The translations under genes were made by a program, and so were the position numbers. Below are positions 45,729 to 55,132 of a stretch of 64,000 bases of DNA, one piece after another. Where the stretch lies: positions 124,001 to 188,000 of the forward strand of contig CANNCP010000002.1 in NCBI GenBank assembly GCA_947503145.1, read 5' to 3'. The stretch comes from an uncultured Roseovarius sp. Lineage in GTDB: Bacteria; Pseudomonadota; Alphaproteobacteria; Rhodobacterales; Rhodobacteraceae. The notes under the pieces were generated by a model. That model was not told where the DNA came from and made no database searches. It saw only the letters and a program-made list of their open reading frames with translations. Every line of letters begins with the position of its first letter. Within the stretch, counting starts at the first letter, position 1.

Positions 45729-46472
45729 TTACAGGAATTCGGCCACCGGCTCGCTCGAGACACCGGCAATTGCCAGCGCCTCGCCCAGGTCCACGTCCCG
45801 CGACAGCAGCGCGCGGCCGATCAGCGTGCCGGCAATGTTCTTGACATATTTCAGCCGCGCCACATCGTCGATCCCGCGCACGGTGCCGCGTGCGATGACC
45901 GGGTGGCGCGTCTGGGCGGCAAGCCCGGAGATCACGCCCAGGCTCGCATCCTGATCGGCGATGTCGGCGTCAATGTCGGTGACGATGACCCCCGCAAGCG
46001 GCGCATCATCAAAGGCCGCGACGTAGGTTTCAGGGGTAAAGCTGCTGCGCGAGCGCCAGCCATCCGTCATGACATGACCTTCGAAGATATCGACAGCCAG
46101 CACGATCTGGTCGGGATGCAGCTTGGCCAGACTGCGCAGCAGGTCCGGGTCGCGCGCGGCCATGGTGCCGATCACGATACGTCCCGCCCCCTTGTCGATC
46201 CAGCCCGTGATCTGATCGCGGCTGCGCAACCCCCCGCCGAACTGGACCGGGATGCCGACGCTGCGGATGATCTCCTCGCAAAGTGTTGCGTTGGTGGCAT
46301 CGCCCATCAGACCGTTGATATCGGTCAGGTGCATCCATTCCGCACCCGCCGCCGCAAAACTCCGGGCGGTTTCGACCGGATCCACATGCCACAGGGTGGG
46401 CTCGTCGATTCGCCCGCGCGTCAGCGACACGCATTTTCCGTTCAGGATTTCGAGAGTGGGATAGATGATCAT
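45729..46472 (-). CDS. HisA-like TIM-barrel protein (divergent paralogue)
   Basis: A 247-residue (beta/alpha)8 protein of the HisA/HisF family: NGKCVSLTRG, IPVQFGGGLRS, GRIVIGTMAARDP and VIVTDIDADIADQDAS. In canonical HisA the first strand reads IPAIDLKDGK with a catalytic Asp; here it is YPTLEILNGK, so Asp becomes Glu. The second catalytic Asp is kept (LAVDIFEG). It sits between fabF and acpP, away from any histidine biosynthesis genes, so it may not be the housekeeping isomerase. The start at 46472 follows GGGGGCAG. Confidence 0.78.
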   Translation of the reverse strand: MIIYPTLEILNGKCVSLTRGRIDEPTLWHVDPVETARSFAAAGAEWMHLTDINGLMGDATNATLCEEIIRSVGIPVQFGGGLRSRDQITGWIDKGAGRIVIGTMAARDPDLLRSLAKLHPDQIVLAVDIFEGHVMTDGWRSRSSFTPETYVAAFDDAPLAGVIVTDIDADIADQDASLGVISGLAAQTRHPVIARGTVRGIDDVARLKYVKNIAGTLIGRALLSRDVDLGEALAIAGVSSEPVAEFL

Positions 46473-46660
46473 GGCAGACTGCCCCCGGTAGATAGCGATT
46501 GCTCGTCCCTGCACCACGCCGGGACGAGCACAATCTTTGCATCCTACACCCTTTGCACGATATCACCAAATCGGCATCCGCCGTGTCTTTCGCGCCTTTT
46601 GGCCAGTTCCTGCCCTGTTTATCTTGTTCAGGCCCGAAAACCTCAGGCCCGGAAACGACG

Positions 46661-46688
46661 AAGGCCCCCGCCGTCAGGTAGGGGCCTT
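46661..46688 (-). terminator. Hairpin terminator after acpP
   Basis: AAGGCCCC (46661-46668) pairs with GGGGCCTT (46681-46688) over a 12-nt loop, 28 bp past the acpP stop. It would separate the abundant acpP transcript from the HisA-like gene downstream. Confidence 0.7.
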
Positions 46689-46716
46689 TGGAAAACTCTT
46701 GGCAGGGTGGCGGCGT

Positions 46717-46950
46717 TCAGGATGCTTCCTTGATGAACTTTACCGCATCACCAAATGTCTGGATCGTTTCGGCCGCGTCGTCGGGGATCTCGATCCCGAA
46801 CTCTTCTTCGAACGCCATGACCAGCTCGACCGTGTCCAGGCTGTCCGCGCCCAGGTCGTCGATAAACGAGGCGTTTTCGGTTACCTTGCCCTCTTCCACG
46901 CCCAAGTGCTCTACAACGATTTTCTTCACGCGGTCTGCGATGTCGCTCAT
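46717..46950 (-). CDS. acpP: Acyl carrier protein
   Basis: A 77-residue acidic carrier. The phosphopantetheine attachment serine is Ser37 in [15 protein letters not shown]. It carries growing acyl chains for FabD, FabG and FabF, encoded nearby. The start at 46950 ([10 protein letters not shown]) follows GAGG. It has its own long upstream region and a downstream hairpin, fitting high independent expression. Confidence 0.98.
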   Translation of the reverse strand: MSDIADRVKKIVVEHLGVEEGKVTENASFIDDLGADSLDTVELVMAFEEEFGIEIPDDAAETIQTFGDAVKFIKEAS

Positions 46951-47355
46951 GTTATAATCCTCATTGTCTTCTGGGCGGCTTGGCCCGTTATTGCCCCCGC
47001 CCGAGACGGGAAGCGGCCTTGAGTGGTGCCCCGAAGGGGCGGCTGTCTGCGCCCGGAGCCGAACCGCCAAGGCGGCGCTTGGCCCATCCTCGGCAAATCT
47101 GCGCCGCCTATAGCATATGGCGCGGCTTTGGCAAATCCTTTCAAGGATCGACGAGATGCGCGACAAATACAAGGGAAGATTGTACTTGTCGGCAGTCTGG
47201 GCAACGGGCCAAACGCCTGTACCCAAAGGTGAATACCACCTCCGGACAGGCAGAAACCTGTCAGATCATCCCACTGTCTGACCACCCTGCCCCGCGAATC
47301 TGCCTCGCCGTAACTGCCCTGAGACGCAGCCAAAATTGATTGCCCCCCCCGCGGG
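46951..47355. other. Intergenic region between fabG stop and acpP start, no gene seen
   Basis: A 405-bp stretch with no convincing gene on either strand. It should hold the acpP promoter and the fabG 3' end. Short GC hairpins are present, for example GCCCC-GAA-GGGGC at 47028-47040, which lies 78 bp upstream of the acpP start codon and could be in its leader RNA. Confidence 0.5.
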
Positions 47356-48093
47356 TCAGAGCATCGCCATGCCGCCGTTCACATGCAACGTGGTGCCGGT
47401 GACATAGCCGGCCTCGGAACTGGCGAGGTAGAGCACCGCCGCAGCGATCTCATCAGGTGATCCCATGCGTGCGGCCGGAATCTGCGTGGTGATCTTCTCT
47501 TTTTGCTCATCCGTCAGCTTGTCGGTCATGGCCGTGGCGATAAAGCCCGGAGCGACCGCATTTGCGGTGATGCCGCGGCTGGCCACCTCGTAGGCGATGG
47601 ATTTTGTCATGCCGACCATGCCCGCCTTGGATGCGGCATAATTGGCCTGTCCAGGATTGCCCGTCGCGCCGACGATCGAGCTGATATTGATGATCCGCCC
47701 CCAGCGCGCCTTCATCATCGGGCGCATCACCGCACGGCAGAGCCGCATGGTGCTGGTCAGGTTCACATCAAGGACCGTCTGCCAGTCCTCGTCGGACATG
47801 CGCATGAATATCTGGTCGCGGGTGATCCCGGCATTGTTCACCAGAATATCCAGCCCGCCCATGGCGTCGATGGCCTGTTTGGGCAGGGCGTTCACCGCCT
47901 CGGCATCGCCCAGATCACAGGGCAGCACATGCGCGCGACTGCCCAGCTCGGCGGCCAGCGCCTCCAGCGGATCCACTCGCGTACCGCTCAGGGCGACCGT
48001 CGCGCCCGCACCGTGCAGCGCGCGGGCGATCCCGCCACCAATGCCGCCGGATGCGCCGGTGATCAGCGCCGTTTTTCCCGTCAAATCGAACAT
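47356..48093 (-). CDS. fabG: 3-oxoacyl-ACP reductase
   Basis: A 245-residue short-chain dehydrogenase. The NADPH loop is TGASGGIGGGIA, followed by NNAG (VNNAGITRDQIF). The Ser-Tyr-Lys site is seen in INISSIVG and YAASKAGMVGM. It reduces 3-oxoacyl-ACP in fatty acid synthesis. The start at 48093 (MFDLTGKTALIT) follows GGGAAGGAA. It lies between fabD and acpP on the same strand. Confidence 0.97.
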   Translation of the reverse strand: MFDLTGKTALITGASGGIGGGIARALHGAGATVALSGTRVDPLEALAAELGSRAHVLPCDLGDAEAVNALPKQAIDAMGGLDILVNNAGITRDQIFMRMSDEDWQTVLDVNLTSTMRLCRAVMRPMMKARWGRIINISSIVGATGNPGQANYAASKAGMVGMTKSIAYEVASRGITANAVAPGFIATAMTDKLTDEQKEKITTQIPAARMGSPDEIAAAVLYLASSEAGYVTGTTLHVNGGMAML

Positions 48094-48158
48094 TTTCGTT
48101 CCTTCCCTGTCACAGTGCCGCCGGCGCAGATTTTTCGCGAAAAATCTCAGGCGCCCGG

Positions 48159-49100
48159 TCAACCATTCAATGCCTCGGCAGCCGCGCGCACATCGTCGGG
48201 TGCGCCGACATTGCGCACGGCAATCTCTCGGTCGATCCGGCGTACCATGCCCGACAGCGCCTTGCCCGCGCCGATCTCCCATGTCTCGGTCACGCCCTGC
48301 TGCGCCATGAACATCACGCTTTCGCGCCAGCGCACCGAGCCGGTAATCTGGCTGACCAGCAATTGCCGGATCTGCACCGGATCGCTGACCGATTCGGCCA
48401 GCACGTTAGCCACCAGCGGCACCTGCGGCGCACTCAGCTCGACCTGGGCCAGCGCCTCTTCCATCACCTTGGCGGCAGGCGCCATCAGGGCGCAATGAAA
48501 CGGTGCGCTGACCGGTAGCAACATGGCACGTTTCGCGCCGCGCTCCTTGGCCAGATGAATCGCCCGTTCGACCGCAGCGGCATGGCCGGAAACCACGACC
48601 TGCCCCGGATCGTTATCGTTAGCCGCCTGACAGACTTGACCCTCGGCCGCGGCCTCCGCAACATCGCGCACCGCCGCCAGATCAAGACCAAGGATCGCCG
48701 CCATCGCGCCGACACCTACCGGCACTGCCTCCTGCATCGCGGCACCACGCGTCCGCAACAACCGTGCCGCATCCGCGATGCTGAGCGCGCCCGCAGCCGC
48801 CAGCGCCGAATACTCACCCAGCGAGTGCCCGGCCACGAACCGTGCGGCATCCAGTGTCACACCTTCGGCTTCCAGCGCGCGCAACGCTGCCAGCGAGGTG
48901 GCCATCAATGCGGGCTGCGCGTTCCGCGTCAGGGTCAGATCATCCTGGTCGCCCTCCCAGATCAGCGCCGAAAGCGCCTCTCCCAGCGCTTCGTCGACCT
49001 CGTCAAAGACGGCTCTGGCCGCGGGATAAGCCTCGGCCAATGCCTTGCCCATACCGATGGTTTGGGCACCCTGCCCCGGAAAAATGAATGCGCGGCTCAT
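48159..49100 (-). CDS. fabD: Malonyl-CoA:ACP transacylase
   Basis: A 313-residue acyltransferase loading malonate onto ACP. FPGQGAQTIGMG at the N-terminus, the nucleophile loop GHSLGEYSAL and FHCALMAPA (catalytic His) are typical. The start at 49100 follows GAGGAGACAGGAA. It is the first gene of the fabD-fabG-acpP group. Confidence 0.97.
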   Translation of the reverse strand: MSRAFIFPGQGAQTIGMGKALAEAYPAARAVFDEVDEALGEALSALIWEGDQDDLTLTRNAQPALMATSLAALRALEAEGVTLDAARFVAGHSLGEYSALAAAGALSIADAARLLRTRGAAMQEAVPVGVGAMAAILGLDLAAVRDVAEAAAEGQVCQAANDNDPGQVVVSGHAAAVERAIHLAKERGAKRAMLLPVSAPFHCALMAPAAKVMEEALAQVELSAPQVPLVANVLAESVSDPVQIRQLLVSQITGSVRWRESVMFMAQQGVTETWEIGAGKALSGMVRRIDREIAVRNVGAPDDVRAAAEALNG

Positions 49101-49319
49101 GGTTGTTCCTGTCTCCTCTGGCCTTTCCCTTCGGATAGCGCGCCTGCATCCCCGAGGCAACGATCAAGTCGGACGCCCCCCGCCCCGCCTGTCCAGCAGC
49201 GGCCCGTGCATCTGCGAACGCCGTCCCTGCGCAGCCTGCCATTGTCTGGCGCTCAGCGTACATTAGGATAACAGGCTGACACCTTGACCCTTTTCATCAA
49301 CGCATGGGATGCACTCCAC

Positions 49320-50546
49320 ATGGTTATTACCAATACAAGCGACACCTACGGCTCCGTCACCAAACTCTTTCATTGGGTGACGGTGCTGCTGATTCTCAGC
49401 CTGTTTGCGCTGGGGCTGTTCGCCAGTAACCTTGCCGACCAGGTCAGGGCGGCAGAGGGCGGCGCATCGCAAAGCCTGATCGATTGGACCGCGCTGCTCT
49501 TTTCCATGCACAAGACGCTGGGCGTGACCCTGTTCCTTACCGCGCTGGCGCGCATCCTCTGGGCGCTGACCCAGACCAAGCCGGGTCTGCTGAACGGCGA
49601 CACCGTGCTCGAATCGCGCGCCGCTGAAACCGTGCACTGGCTGCTTTACGGCTCGCTCGTCACGGTTCCGCTGGCCGGCTGGGTGAGCCACGCCGCCTCG
49701 GCGGGCTTTGCGCCGATCTGGTGGCCGTTTGGTCAATCGCTGCCCTACGTGCCGAAATCAGAGTATGTGTCAGAAATCGCAGCCACCCTGCACTACATTC
49801 TGCAATGGGTGCTGGCCGGCGCCATCGGCCTGCATGTGGCGGGCGCGCTGAAGCATCATGTCATCGACAAGGATGCGACCCTGCGCCGGATGCTGCCCGG
49901 ACACACGCCCGGCCAGCCCACCACCATGCAGCCGGGCCATGTGCTGCCCTTTGTTGCGGCCCTGATCATTTGGGCGGCAGCGGTCGGCGGGGCTACGGGG
50001 CTGGGCTGGTTCGCCCACACCACCCCCGAGGCGCAGAGTGCGGCGCTCGAAGAGGTCGCGAGCGAATGGCAGGTGACCGACGGCACGTTAAGCATCGAGG
50101 TAGTGCAGATGGGATCGCAGATCAGCGGCAGCTTTGCCGAATGGACCGCCGACATCGCCTATGACGGATCGGATGCCCCCGGCCCGCGTGGCAGCGTCGC
50201 GGTGACAATCTCCATCCCGTCGCTCAGCCTGGGCGGCATGACGGATCAGGCGTTGGGCGCAGACTACCTGGACGCAGCGACCCACGCGACCGCCACATTC
50301 ACCGCCGATCTGCTGCGCGAGGCGGACGTGGGGCTGATTGCCGATGGCACGTTGCATATCCGGGACCAATCGGTGCCGCTGCGTCTGCCGTTTGATCTGC
50401 AAATCGACGGGGACACAGCAATGGCGAATGGCTCGGTGCGGGTCGACCGTCGTGATTTCGATATCGGTCAGAGCGTGAGTGACGAAGGCACGCTGGGCTT
50501 CGGTGTCGAAATCCGGTTCGACCTGATCGCGACCCGCCCGGATTGA
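49320..50546 (+). CDS. Cytochrome b561-YceI fusion protein
   Basis: A 408-residue membrane protein. Residues ~8-210 form a four-helix cytochrome b561/b6 domain with histidines for haem in TKLFHWVTVL, FSMHKTLGV, LHYILQWVL and IGLHVAGALKHH. A further helix (~218-240) leads to a periplasmic YceI domain (~245-405). YceI proteins bind isoprenoids such as ubiquinone, so the fusion suggests quinone-linked electron transfer at the membrane (inference). The start at 49320 has a weak ribosome site; a TTG at 49284 is in frame. A separate YceI gene is convergent at 50611. Confidence 0.88.
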   Translation: MVITNTSDTYGSVTKLFHWVTVLLILSLFALGLFASNLADQVRAAEGGASQSLIDWTALLFSMHKTLGVTLFLTALARILWALTQTKPGLLNGDTVLESRAAETVHWLLYGSLVTVPLAGWVSHAASAGFAPIWWPFGQSLPYVPKSEYVSEIAATLHYILQWVLAGAIGLHVAGALKHHVIDKDATLRRMLPGHTPGQPTTMQPGHVLPFVAALIIWAAAVGGATGLGWFAHTTPEAQSAALEEVASEWQVTDGTLSIEVVQMGSQISGSFAEWTADIAYDGSDAPGPRGSVAVTISIPSLSLGGMTDQALGADYLDAATHATATFTADLLREADVGLIADGTLHIRDQSVPLRLPFDLQIDGDTAMANGSVRVDRRDFDIGQSVSDEGTLGFGVEIRFDLIATRPD

Positions 50547-50551
50547 TGCAC

Positions 50552-50583
50552 AAAAACGCCCGCGAGCCTGTCGCGGGCGTTTT
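50552..50583. terminator. Bidirectional rho-independent terminator
   Basis: AAAACGCCCGCGA (50552-50564) pairs perfectly with TCGCGGGCGTTTT (50571-50583), with T-rich ends on both strands. It lies between the convergent b561-YceI and YceI genes. Confidence 0.93.
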
Positions 50584-50610
50584 CTTTTCATCCTGCATCC
50601 ACGCAGAGGC

Positions 50611-51183
50611 TTACTCTGCCTTCCCCGCTTCGATCGAGATTTCCACCTCAAGCGCGTCACCAATGGCGGGTGCCATAGCCCCAAGCCCGAAATCCGAACG
50701 CTTGATCTCTGTCTCGGCGTCGAACCCGACCCAGGCCTTGCCTGCCATCGGATGCTGGCCAGCCTGGTTCAATTCAGCATCGAGCTGCACGGATTTGGTG
50801 ATGCCATTGATCGTCAGATCGCCGGTGATGATCGCCTCGTCGTCACCGGTGACTTCGATGCCGGTCGATTTGAACGTGATCATGTCGCTCTCGGTCGCAC
50901 CAAAGAAATCGTCAGACATGATGTGGGCGAACCGCTTTTCCCAGCCGGTAAAGAGCGACATCACCGGGATCGAGACGGAAACCGAAGAGTTTGCCGGGTC
51001 TTCCTGATCGAACATGATTTCACCCTCGAAACCGGCGAACATGTTGGTGGTGGTGGAAAATCCAATGTGGCTATAGGTAAACACAACCTGACTGTGGCTA
51101 GAATCCAGTTCGTATTTCTCCGGCGCGGCGAATGCGCCTGTCGCAGTCATCGCCAATGCGGCAGCAAAAAGGGTCGGTTTCAT
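50611..51183 (-). CDS. Periplasmic YceI family protein
   Basis: A 190-residue YceI protein with a cleavable signal peptide (MKPTLFAAALAMTATGAFAA) and the lipocalin-like YceI fold (YELDSSHSQVVFTYSHIGFS, GDLTINGITKSVQLDAE, KRSDFGLGAMAPAIGD). Members bind polyprenyl compounds in the periplasm. It lies opposite a b561-YceI fusion, with which it shares a terminator; a working link between the two is plausible. Confidence 0.93.
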   Translation of the reverse strand: MKPTLFAAALAMTATGAFAAPEKYELDSSHSQVVFTYSHIGFSTTTNMFAGFEGEIMFDQEDPANSSVSVSIPVMSLFTGWEKRFAHIMSDDFFGATESDMITFKSTGIEVTGDDEAIITGDLTINGITKSVQLDAELNQAGQHPMAGKAWVGFDAETEIKRSDFGLGAMAPAIGDALEVEISIEAGKAE

Positions 51184-51326
51184 TCAGTTCTCTCCAAAAT
51201 CAGAATATGAGAGAATGACCATAGCCCGTGCAACGCTGCAGGCAAATGCCCAGCAATAAACATCTCGTGTGAACTGACGAACACCAAGCGCACTTTCGCT
51301 CTCCAATCGCAGATCGCGACCGGCCG

Positions 51327-51839
51327 TCAGTGTGCGACGGCGTCCTGCCCCAGCATCTGCCTGAGCGCCACCTTGGTGGCCGCATCTCTCACCATGATCG
51401 CCAGCAGACTGCGCCCCAATGCATCGCGCGCGGTCAGCAACCCGTCGCGCAGCACGATTTCCGACAGGCTGTCGATGGCGTGCACATTGGTCATGCGTAC
51501 CTTGCCGCGTGCATCGGAATCAATGATGGTCAACAGGCGGCGTCTGGTGTCGATCTCGATTGTCGGGCCTTCAGCAGAGCGCAACGACGCAAGGAGCGTC
51601 CCGGCCCCGAGAAACAGCGTGGCGGAGATCACGAACCGGACCAACTGCATGGCCGGGTCCCCGGATGCCACCGGAACCAGCCAGATACCGAGCGCCGCCA
51701 GAATCGCCGCAACACCGGTGCACAAATAGATCAGCCTGCGCAGTGTCGGCTCTATTTCAGCTTCGGCATGATGCGCGGGGACCGGCGCCTCGTGGCGGAG
51801 TGGTCCCTCGGGTATACAGGTCTGCGGTAACATGGTCAT
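51327..51839 (-). CDS. Hypothetical membrane protein
   Basis: A 170-residue protein with two membrane helices (about residues 35-80), followed by a soluble part that reads like a PH-domain-type sheet (IEIDTRRRLLTIIDSDARGK). I do not recognise a named family. The start at 51839 (MTMLPQTCIPEG) is preceded by GAGG nine bases upstream; an ATG at 51887 is also in frame. It lies alone between yceI and the ribosomal cluster. Confidence 0.65.
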   Translation of the reverse strand: MTMLPQTCIPEGPLRHEAPVPAHHAEAEIEPTLRRLIYLCTGVAAILAALGIWLVPVASGDPAMQLVRFVISATLFLGAGTLLASLRSAEGPTIEIDTRRRLLTIIDSDARGKVRMTNVHAIDSLSEIVLRDGLLTARDALGRSLLAIMVRDAATKVALRQMLGQDAVAH

Positions 51840-52093
51840 CCGGCTTGCCTCACATTCTGTGTCGTTGTTGAATTCAGGCTGGTACATGATGGCGGCTGAA
51901 ATTGGGCACAAACCCGGCCATTGTCGGGCCAAGGCCGCGCGTGACCGCGGGCCTTGCGGCGCGGCACGATCCGCCCTATAGCGGCATTTCCTTTCGCATG
52001 AATTCATGAACCCGCGCAGTCTCTCGTGGATGGGCCGCGAAAGGATCACCGGCCCGTCCTTTGAAATGCGCCTTGATAGAAGTGGAACGCTGC

Positions 52094-52447
52094 ATGCCCC
52101 TTTACGAGCATGTCTTTATCTCGCGCCAGGACCTTTCGTCAGCGCAGGCCGAAGGCCTCATCGAACATTTCGGCACCATCCTCTCGGACAACGGCGGCAA
52201 GCTGGTCGAGCAGGAATACTGGGGCGTCAAGACGATGGCCTACAAGATCAACAAGAACCGCAAGGGCCACTATGCCTTTTTGCGCACCGACGCGCCCGCC
52301 GCAGCGGTGCAGGAAATGGAACGCCTGATGCGGCTGCATGACGACGTGATGCGCGTCCTGACGATCAAGGTCGACGAGCACGCCGAAGGACCTTCCGTCC
52401 AGATGCAGAAACGCGACGAGCGCGCCGAGCGCCGCGAGCGCCGCTGA
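52094..52447 (+). CDS. rpsF: Ribosomal protein bS6
   Basis: A 117-residue S6 protein (MPLYEHVFISRQDLSSAQAE, LVEQEYWGVKTMAYKINKNR). Its C-terminus is a run of Glu and Arg (ERAERRERR), where some bacteria add glutamates by RimK. The start at 52094 fits family length. It is first in the rpsF-rpsR-rplI cluster, 27 bp before rpsR. Confidence 0.98.
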   Translation: MPLYEHVFISRQDLSSAQAEGLIEHFGTILSDNGGKLVEQEYWGVKTMAYKINKNRKGHYAFLRTDAPAAAVQEMERLMRLHDDVMRVLTIKVDEHAEGPSVQMQKRDERAERRERR

Positions 52448-52474
52448 TCAAGCCCAGAGATAAGGAACCAAACC

Positions 52475-52702
52475 ATGGGAACCAAACCGTTTTTCCGCCG
52501 CCGCAAGGTCTGCCCCTTCTCGGGCGACAACGCACCCGCGATCGATTACAAGGACACGCGCCTGCTGCAACGCTACATCAGTGAGCGTGGCAAGATCGTG
52601 CCCAGCCGTATCACCGCCGTCTCGGCCAAGAAGCAACGCGAACTGGCACGTGCCATCAAGCGCGCCCGCTTCCTCGCCCTGCTGCCCTACGCCGTGAAAT
52701 AA
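52475..52702 (+). CDS. rpsR: Ribosomal protein bS18
   Basis: A 75-residue S18 ([47 protein letters not shown]). It forms a heterodimer with S6 on the 30S platform. The start follows AAGGAACCAAACC. It is 12 bp before rplI. Confidence 0.98.
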   Translation: MGTKPFFRRRKVCPFSGDNAPAIDYKDTRLLQRYISERGKIVPSRITAVSAKKQRELARAIKRARFLALLPYAVK

Positions 52703-52714
52703 GGAGCAATTGAC

Positions 52715-53350
52715 ATGCAAGTGATCCTTCTCGAACGTGTGGCCAAACTGGGCCAGATGGGCGAAGTCGTGGACGTAAAGTCCGGCTTCGCACGCAACTA
52801 CCTGTTGCCACAGGGCAAGGCGCTGTCGGCCTCCGCGCAGAACATCGCCGATTTCGAGGCGCGCAAGACGCAGCTCGAAGCAGACAACCTGGAGACCCGT
52901 CAGGAAGCCGAGACCATGGCCGAAAATCTCGGCGGTCAGACTTTCGTGGTGATTCGCCAGGCTGCAGATTCGGGCGCGCTTTACGGCTCCGTCTCGACCC
53001 GCGACGCGGCAGACACCTCGACCGAGGCGGGCTTCACGCTCGACCGCAAGCAGGTCGCGCTGGCCAGCCCGATCAAATATCTGGGCCTGCATGAGGTGAT
53101 CGTCACCCTGCACCCCGAGGTCACGGCCACCATCGAACTGAACGTCGCCCGTTCGCCTGAAGAGGCCGAACTGCAAGCGTCGGGCAAATCGATCCGTGAA
53201 CTGGCTGCCGAAGAAGAAGCGGCTGCCGATTTCGAGATCGCCGAACTCTTTGACGATATCGGCGCAGCCGCGTCCGACGACGACGACCGCCCCCAGACGG
53301 GCGAGGACGTTCGGCCCGAAGACGGCGAGGCCGACGACGAAACCAACTGA
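52715..53350 (+). CDS. rplI: Ribosomal protein bL9 with acidic C-terminal extension
   Basis: A 211-residue L9. The N-terminal RNA-binding signature is [20 protein letters not shown] followed by [13 protein letters not shown], and the long helix and C-terminal domain follow. Typical L9 is about 150 residues; here residues ~165-211 add a strongly acidic tail ([12 protein letters not shown] and onward). The start follows AAGGAG. A good terminator closes the operon. Confidence 0.97.
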   Translation: MQVILLERVAKLGQMGEVVDVKSGFARNYLLPQGKALSASAQNIADFEARKTQLEADNLETRQEAETMAENLGGQTFVVIRQAADSGALYGSVSTRDAADTSTEAGFTLDRKQVALASPIKYLGLHEVIVTLHPEVTATIELNVARSPEEAELQASGKSIRELAAEEEAAADFEIAELFDDIGAAASDDDDRPQTGEDVRPEDGEADDETN

Positions 53351-53374
53351 GTGTTTCGCCACTGACAAAAAAAG

Positions 53375-53402
53375 CCGCGCGGTATTTGCCGCGCGGTTTT
53401 TC
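53375..53402 (+). terminator. Rho-independent terminator after rplI
   Basis: CCGCGCGG (53375-53382), loop TATTTG, CCGCGCGG (53389-53396), then TTTTT; an A run precedes the stem. It ends the rpsF-rpsR-rplI transcript. Confidence 0.92.
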
Positions 53403-53503
53403 GTTTCAGGCCCTGTCTCTGGGTCAACTGTCCCTGGATCAACTGGCCATTGAAATCCGGCCAGACCATGCGTCAACAAACCGGACCATGCGGCCAGGGC
53501 GGA

Positions 53504-54853
53504 TCAGGGGCCTTTTCTGCGTTGTTTCCACCACCATTTCAGCAGCCCGTGCGACAGCCGGGCCTTCTCGACTCCGACAAGCAGGTCAGGGCGAATCCGC
53601 ATCCACGAGGATTTGGTGTAGGCCATGCGCTGTTCCAGGTAGATGCTGCGATGACCGATGACGACATAGGCAGCGATTGCGGCGCCGCCCACATAAACCA
53701 GGCCGACCGCGCCACCAAACAGTTCCATCGCCATCAGAACCGCCGCGATGGGCGTGTTCGAAGCGGCGGCAATGACCGAAACCAGCCCGATAGCCGCCCC
53801 CAATGCCGGGTCCATTCCGAACAATGGGGCAAAGGCATTTCCCGCCATTGCCCCGATCACGAATTGCGGCGTCGCGATCCCGCCATAAAATCCCGATCCC
53901 AGGGTGATCGCCACCAGCAGCGTCTTCCACAGAAAACCGAGATACGGCATCGCCTCGCCGGAAACGGCGCGCTCGACCATCGGCAGGCTCAGGCCCAGAT
54001 AATCGGTCGGGATGAACAGGATCAGAACCGCCAGGATCACCCCGCCCAGCCCCGGCATCAACGGCGGCCACACGTTAAAGCGGACCCTCAACGCCGTGAA
54101 AAGTCGTGTCATGCGATGCACGGCTTCCACAAAGATCAGCGCCACGATTCCGGCGATAATGCCGGTCATGACCGTCTTGAAGAACAAAAGCTGGGAAAAA
54201 TCCGCAAGCACCACGATGTCATAGTAATTGAACGGAACCCCCCACCATTTGGTGACCTGGTACGACGTGACGCCGGCGACAAAGGCCGGAAACAGAAAAT
54301 CGTGGCGAATGCGCCCGATCGCCAGCACCTCGACCCCGTAGATGGCACCGGCAATCGGCGTGCCAAAGACACTGGCAAAGCCGGCACTGACCCCGCAGGC
54401 TACAAGGCGCTCGCGGAGTTCGGAATTGAGATGCAGAACCTGCCCGATTGCCGCGGCCAGGGACGCCCCGATATGCGAGCAGGGCCCTTCCTTGCCCGCC
54501 GATCCGCCGCTTGCCAGGGTGATGACGGCGGCGACAGGCTTGATCAGGATGGTCTTGAACGGCATCCGCCCTTTTTGGACGTGAACGGCGGCGAACAGTG
54601 AATCCTTCAGGTCGTTGGCATGGTTCAGATAGCCGTAATGCAGCAGCAAACCGTTCAATAGCCCGCCCGCGGGCAGAAGCGCCATCTGCATCAAGAGCGA
54701 AACGTCAGCCGTGCGCTCGGTCATATAGAACAACGTGAGCAAAAACAGGCTGGTCCCGGTGCCCACAATCGCCCCCGCGATGGTGGCAAGCACGAGCCAC
54801 TGGGCAACGGTGGCCAGCATGATAACCAGTTCGAGATAATCAAAGCGACGCAT
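53504..54853 (-). CDS. ClC family chloride channel/transporter
   Basis: A 449-residue ClC protein with about ten to twelve hydrophobic segments. The selectivity motifs are seen as SGGSAGKEGPCSHIG and GSGFYGGIATPQFVIGA. The usual GSGIP is replaced by GGSAGKEGP-type sequence, as in a distinct bacterial branch. No CBS domains follow. The start at 54853 (MRRFDYLEL) has no strong ribosome site; a GTG at 54865 is an alternative. It lies downstream of the composite repeat region. Confidence 0.9.
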   Translation of the reverse strand: MRRFDYLELVIMLATVAQWLVLATIAGAIVGTGTSLFLLTLFYMTERTADVSLLMQMALLPAGGLLNGLLLHYGYLNHANDLKDSLFAAVHVQKGRMPFKTILIKPVAAVITLASGGSAGKEGPCSHIGASLAAAIGQVLHLNSELRERLVACGVSAGFASVFGTPIAGAIYGVEVLAIGRIRHDFLFPAFVAGVTSYQVTKWWGVPFNYYDIVVLADFSQLLFFKTVMTGIIAGIVALIFVEAVHRMTRLFTALRVRFNVWPPLMPGLGGVILAVLILFIPTDYLGLSLPMVERAVSGEAMPYLGFLWKTLLVAITLGSGFYGGIATPQFVIGAMAGNAFAPLFGMDPALGAAIGLVSVIAAASNTPIAAVLMAMELFGGAVGLVYVGGAAIAAYVVIGHRSIYLEQRMAYTKSSWMRIRPDLLVGVEKARLSHGLLKWWWKQRRKGP

Positions 54854-54951
54854 GGTGCGGGACACAATTGGTTAAAGAAAATCAATGCACCGCCGACTAT
54901 TGCACGGAAGTTCGACAATGAACCAGTCTGCAGGTTGGCTGATCTCGGTTT

Positions 54952-55062
54952 AAAGCGTTTGGCCTTACCCTGAGACATCAGATAAAGGCGAAACGCGCAA
55001 CGTTTGTATGTCGCGCGCGTTTCGCAAAAGACGACGATTCAGGTTTTTCGCGAAACGCCTTA
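54952..55062 (-). repeat. 111-bp composite of repeat types A and B (inverted copy)
   Basis: Read on the minus strand this matches the composite at 16169-16279 over its whole 111 bp, with scattered changes and the same length and order: type A with GCGAAAAACCTGAATC, the CGCGACATACAA joint, then type B with CCTTTATCTGATGTCTCAGG. It lies about 39 kb from its partner. Confidence 0.85.
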
Positions 55063-55132
55063 GGCGCAGCGCTATTGGCTGAATACCCGGCAGCAGCAGA
55101 GCCAAACCGGCGGGGCAATCAGAAAGGCTGAT

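Noticed and set aside
53450..54601. A 383-codon open frame on the plus strand
   Set aside because: It is antisense to the ClC channel gene, which has clear motifs.
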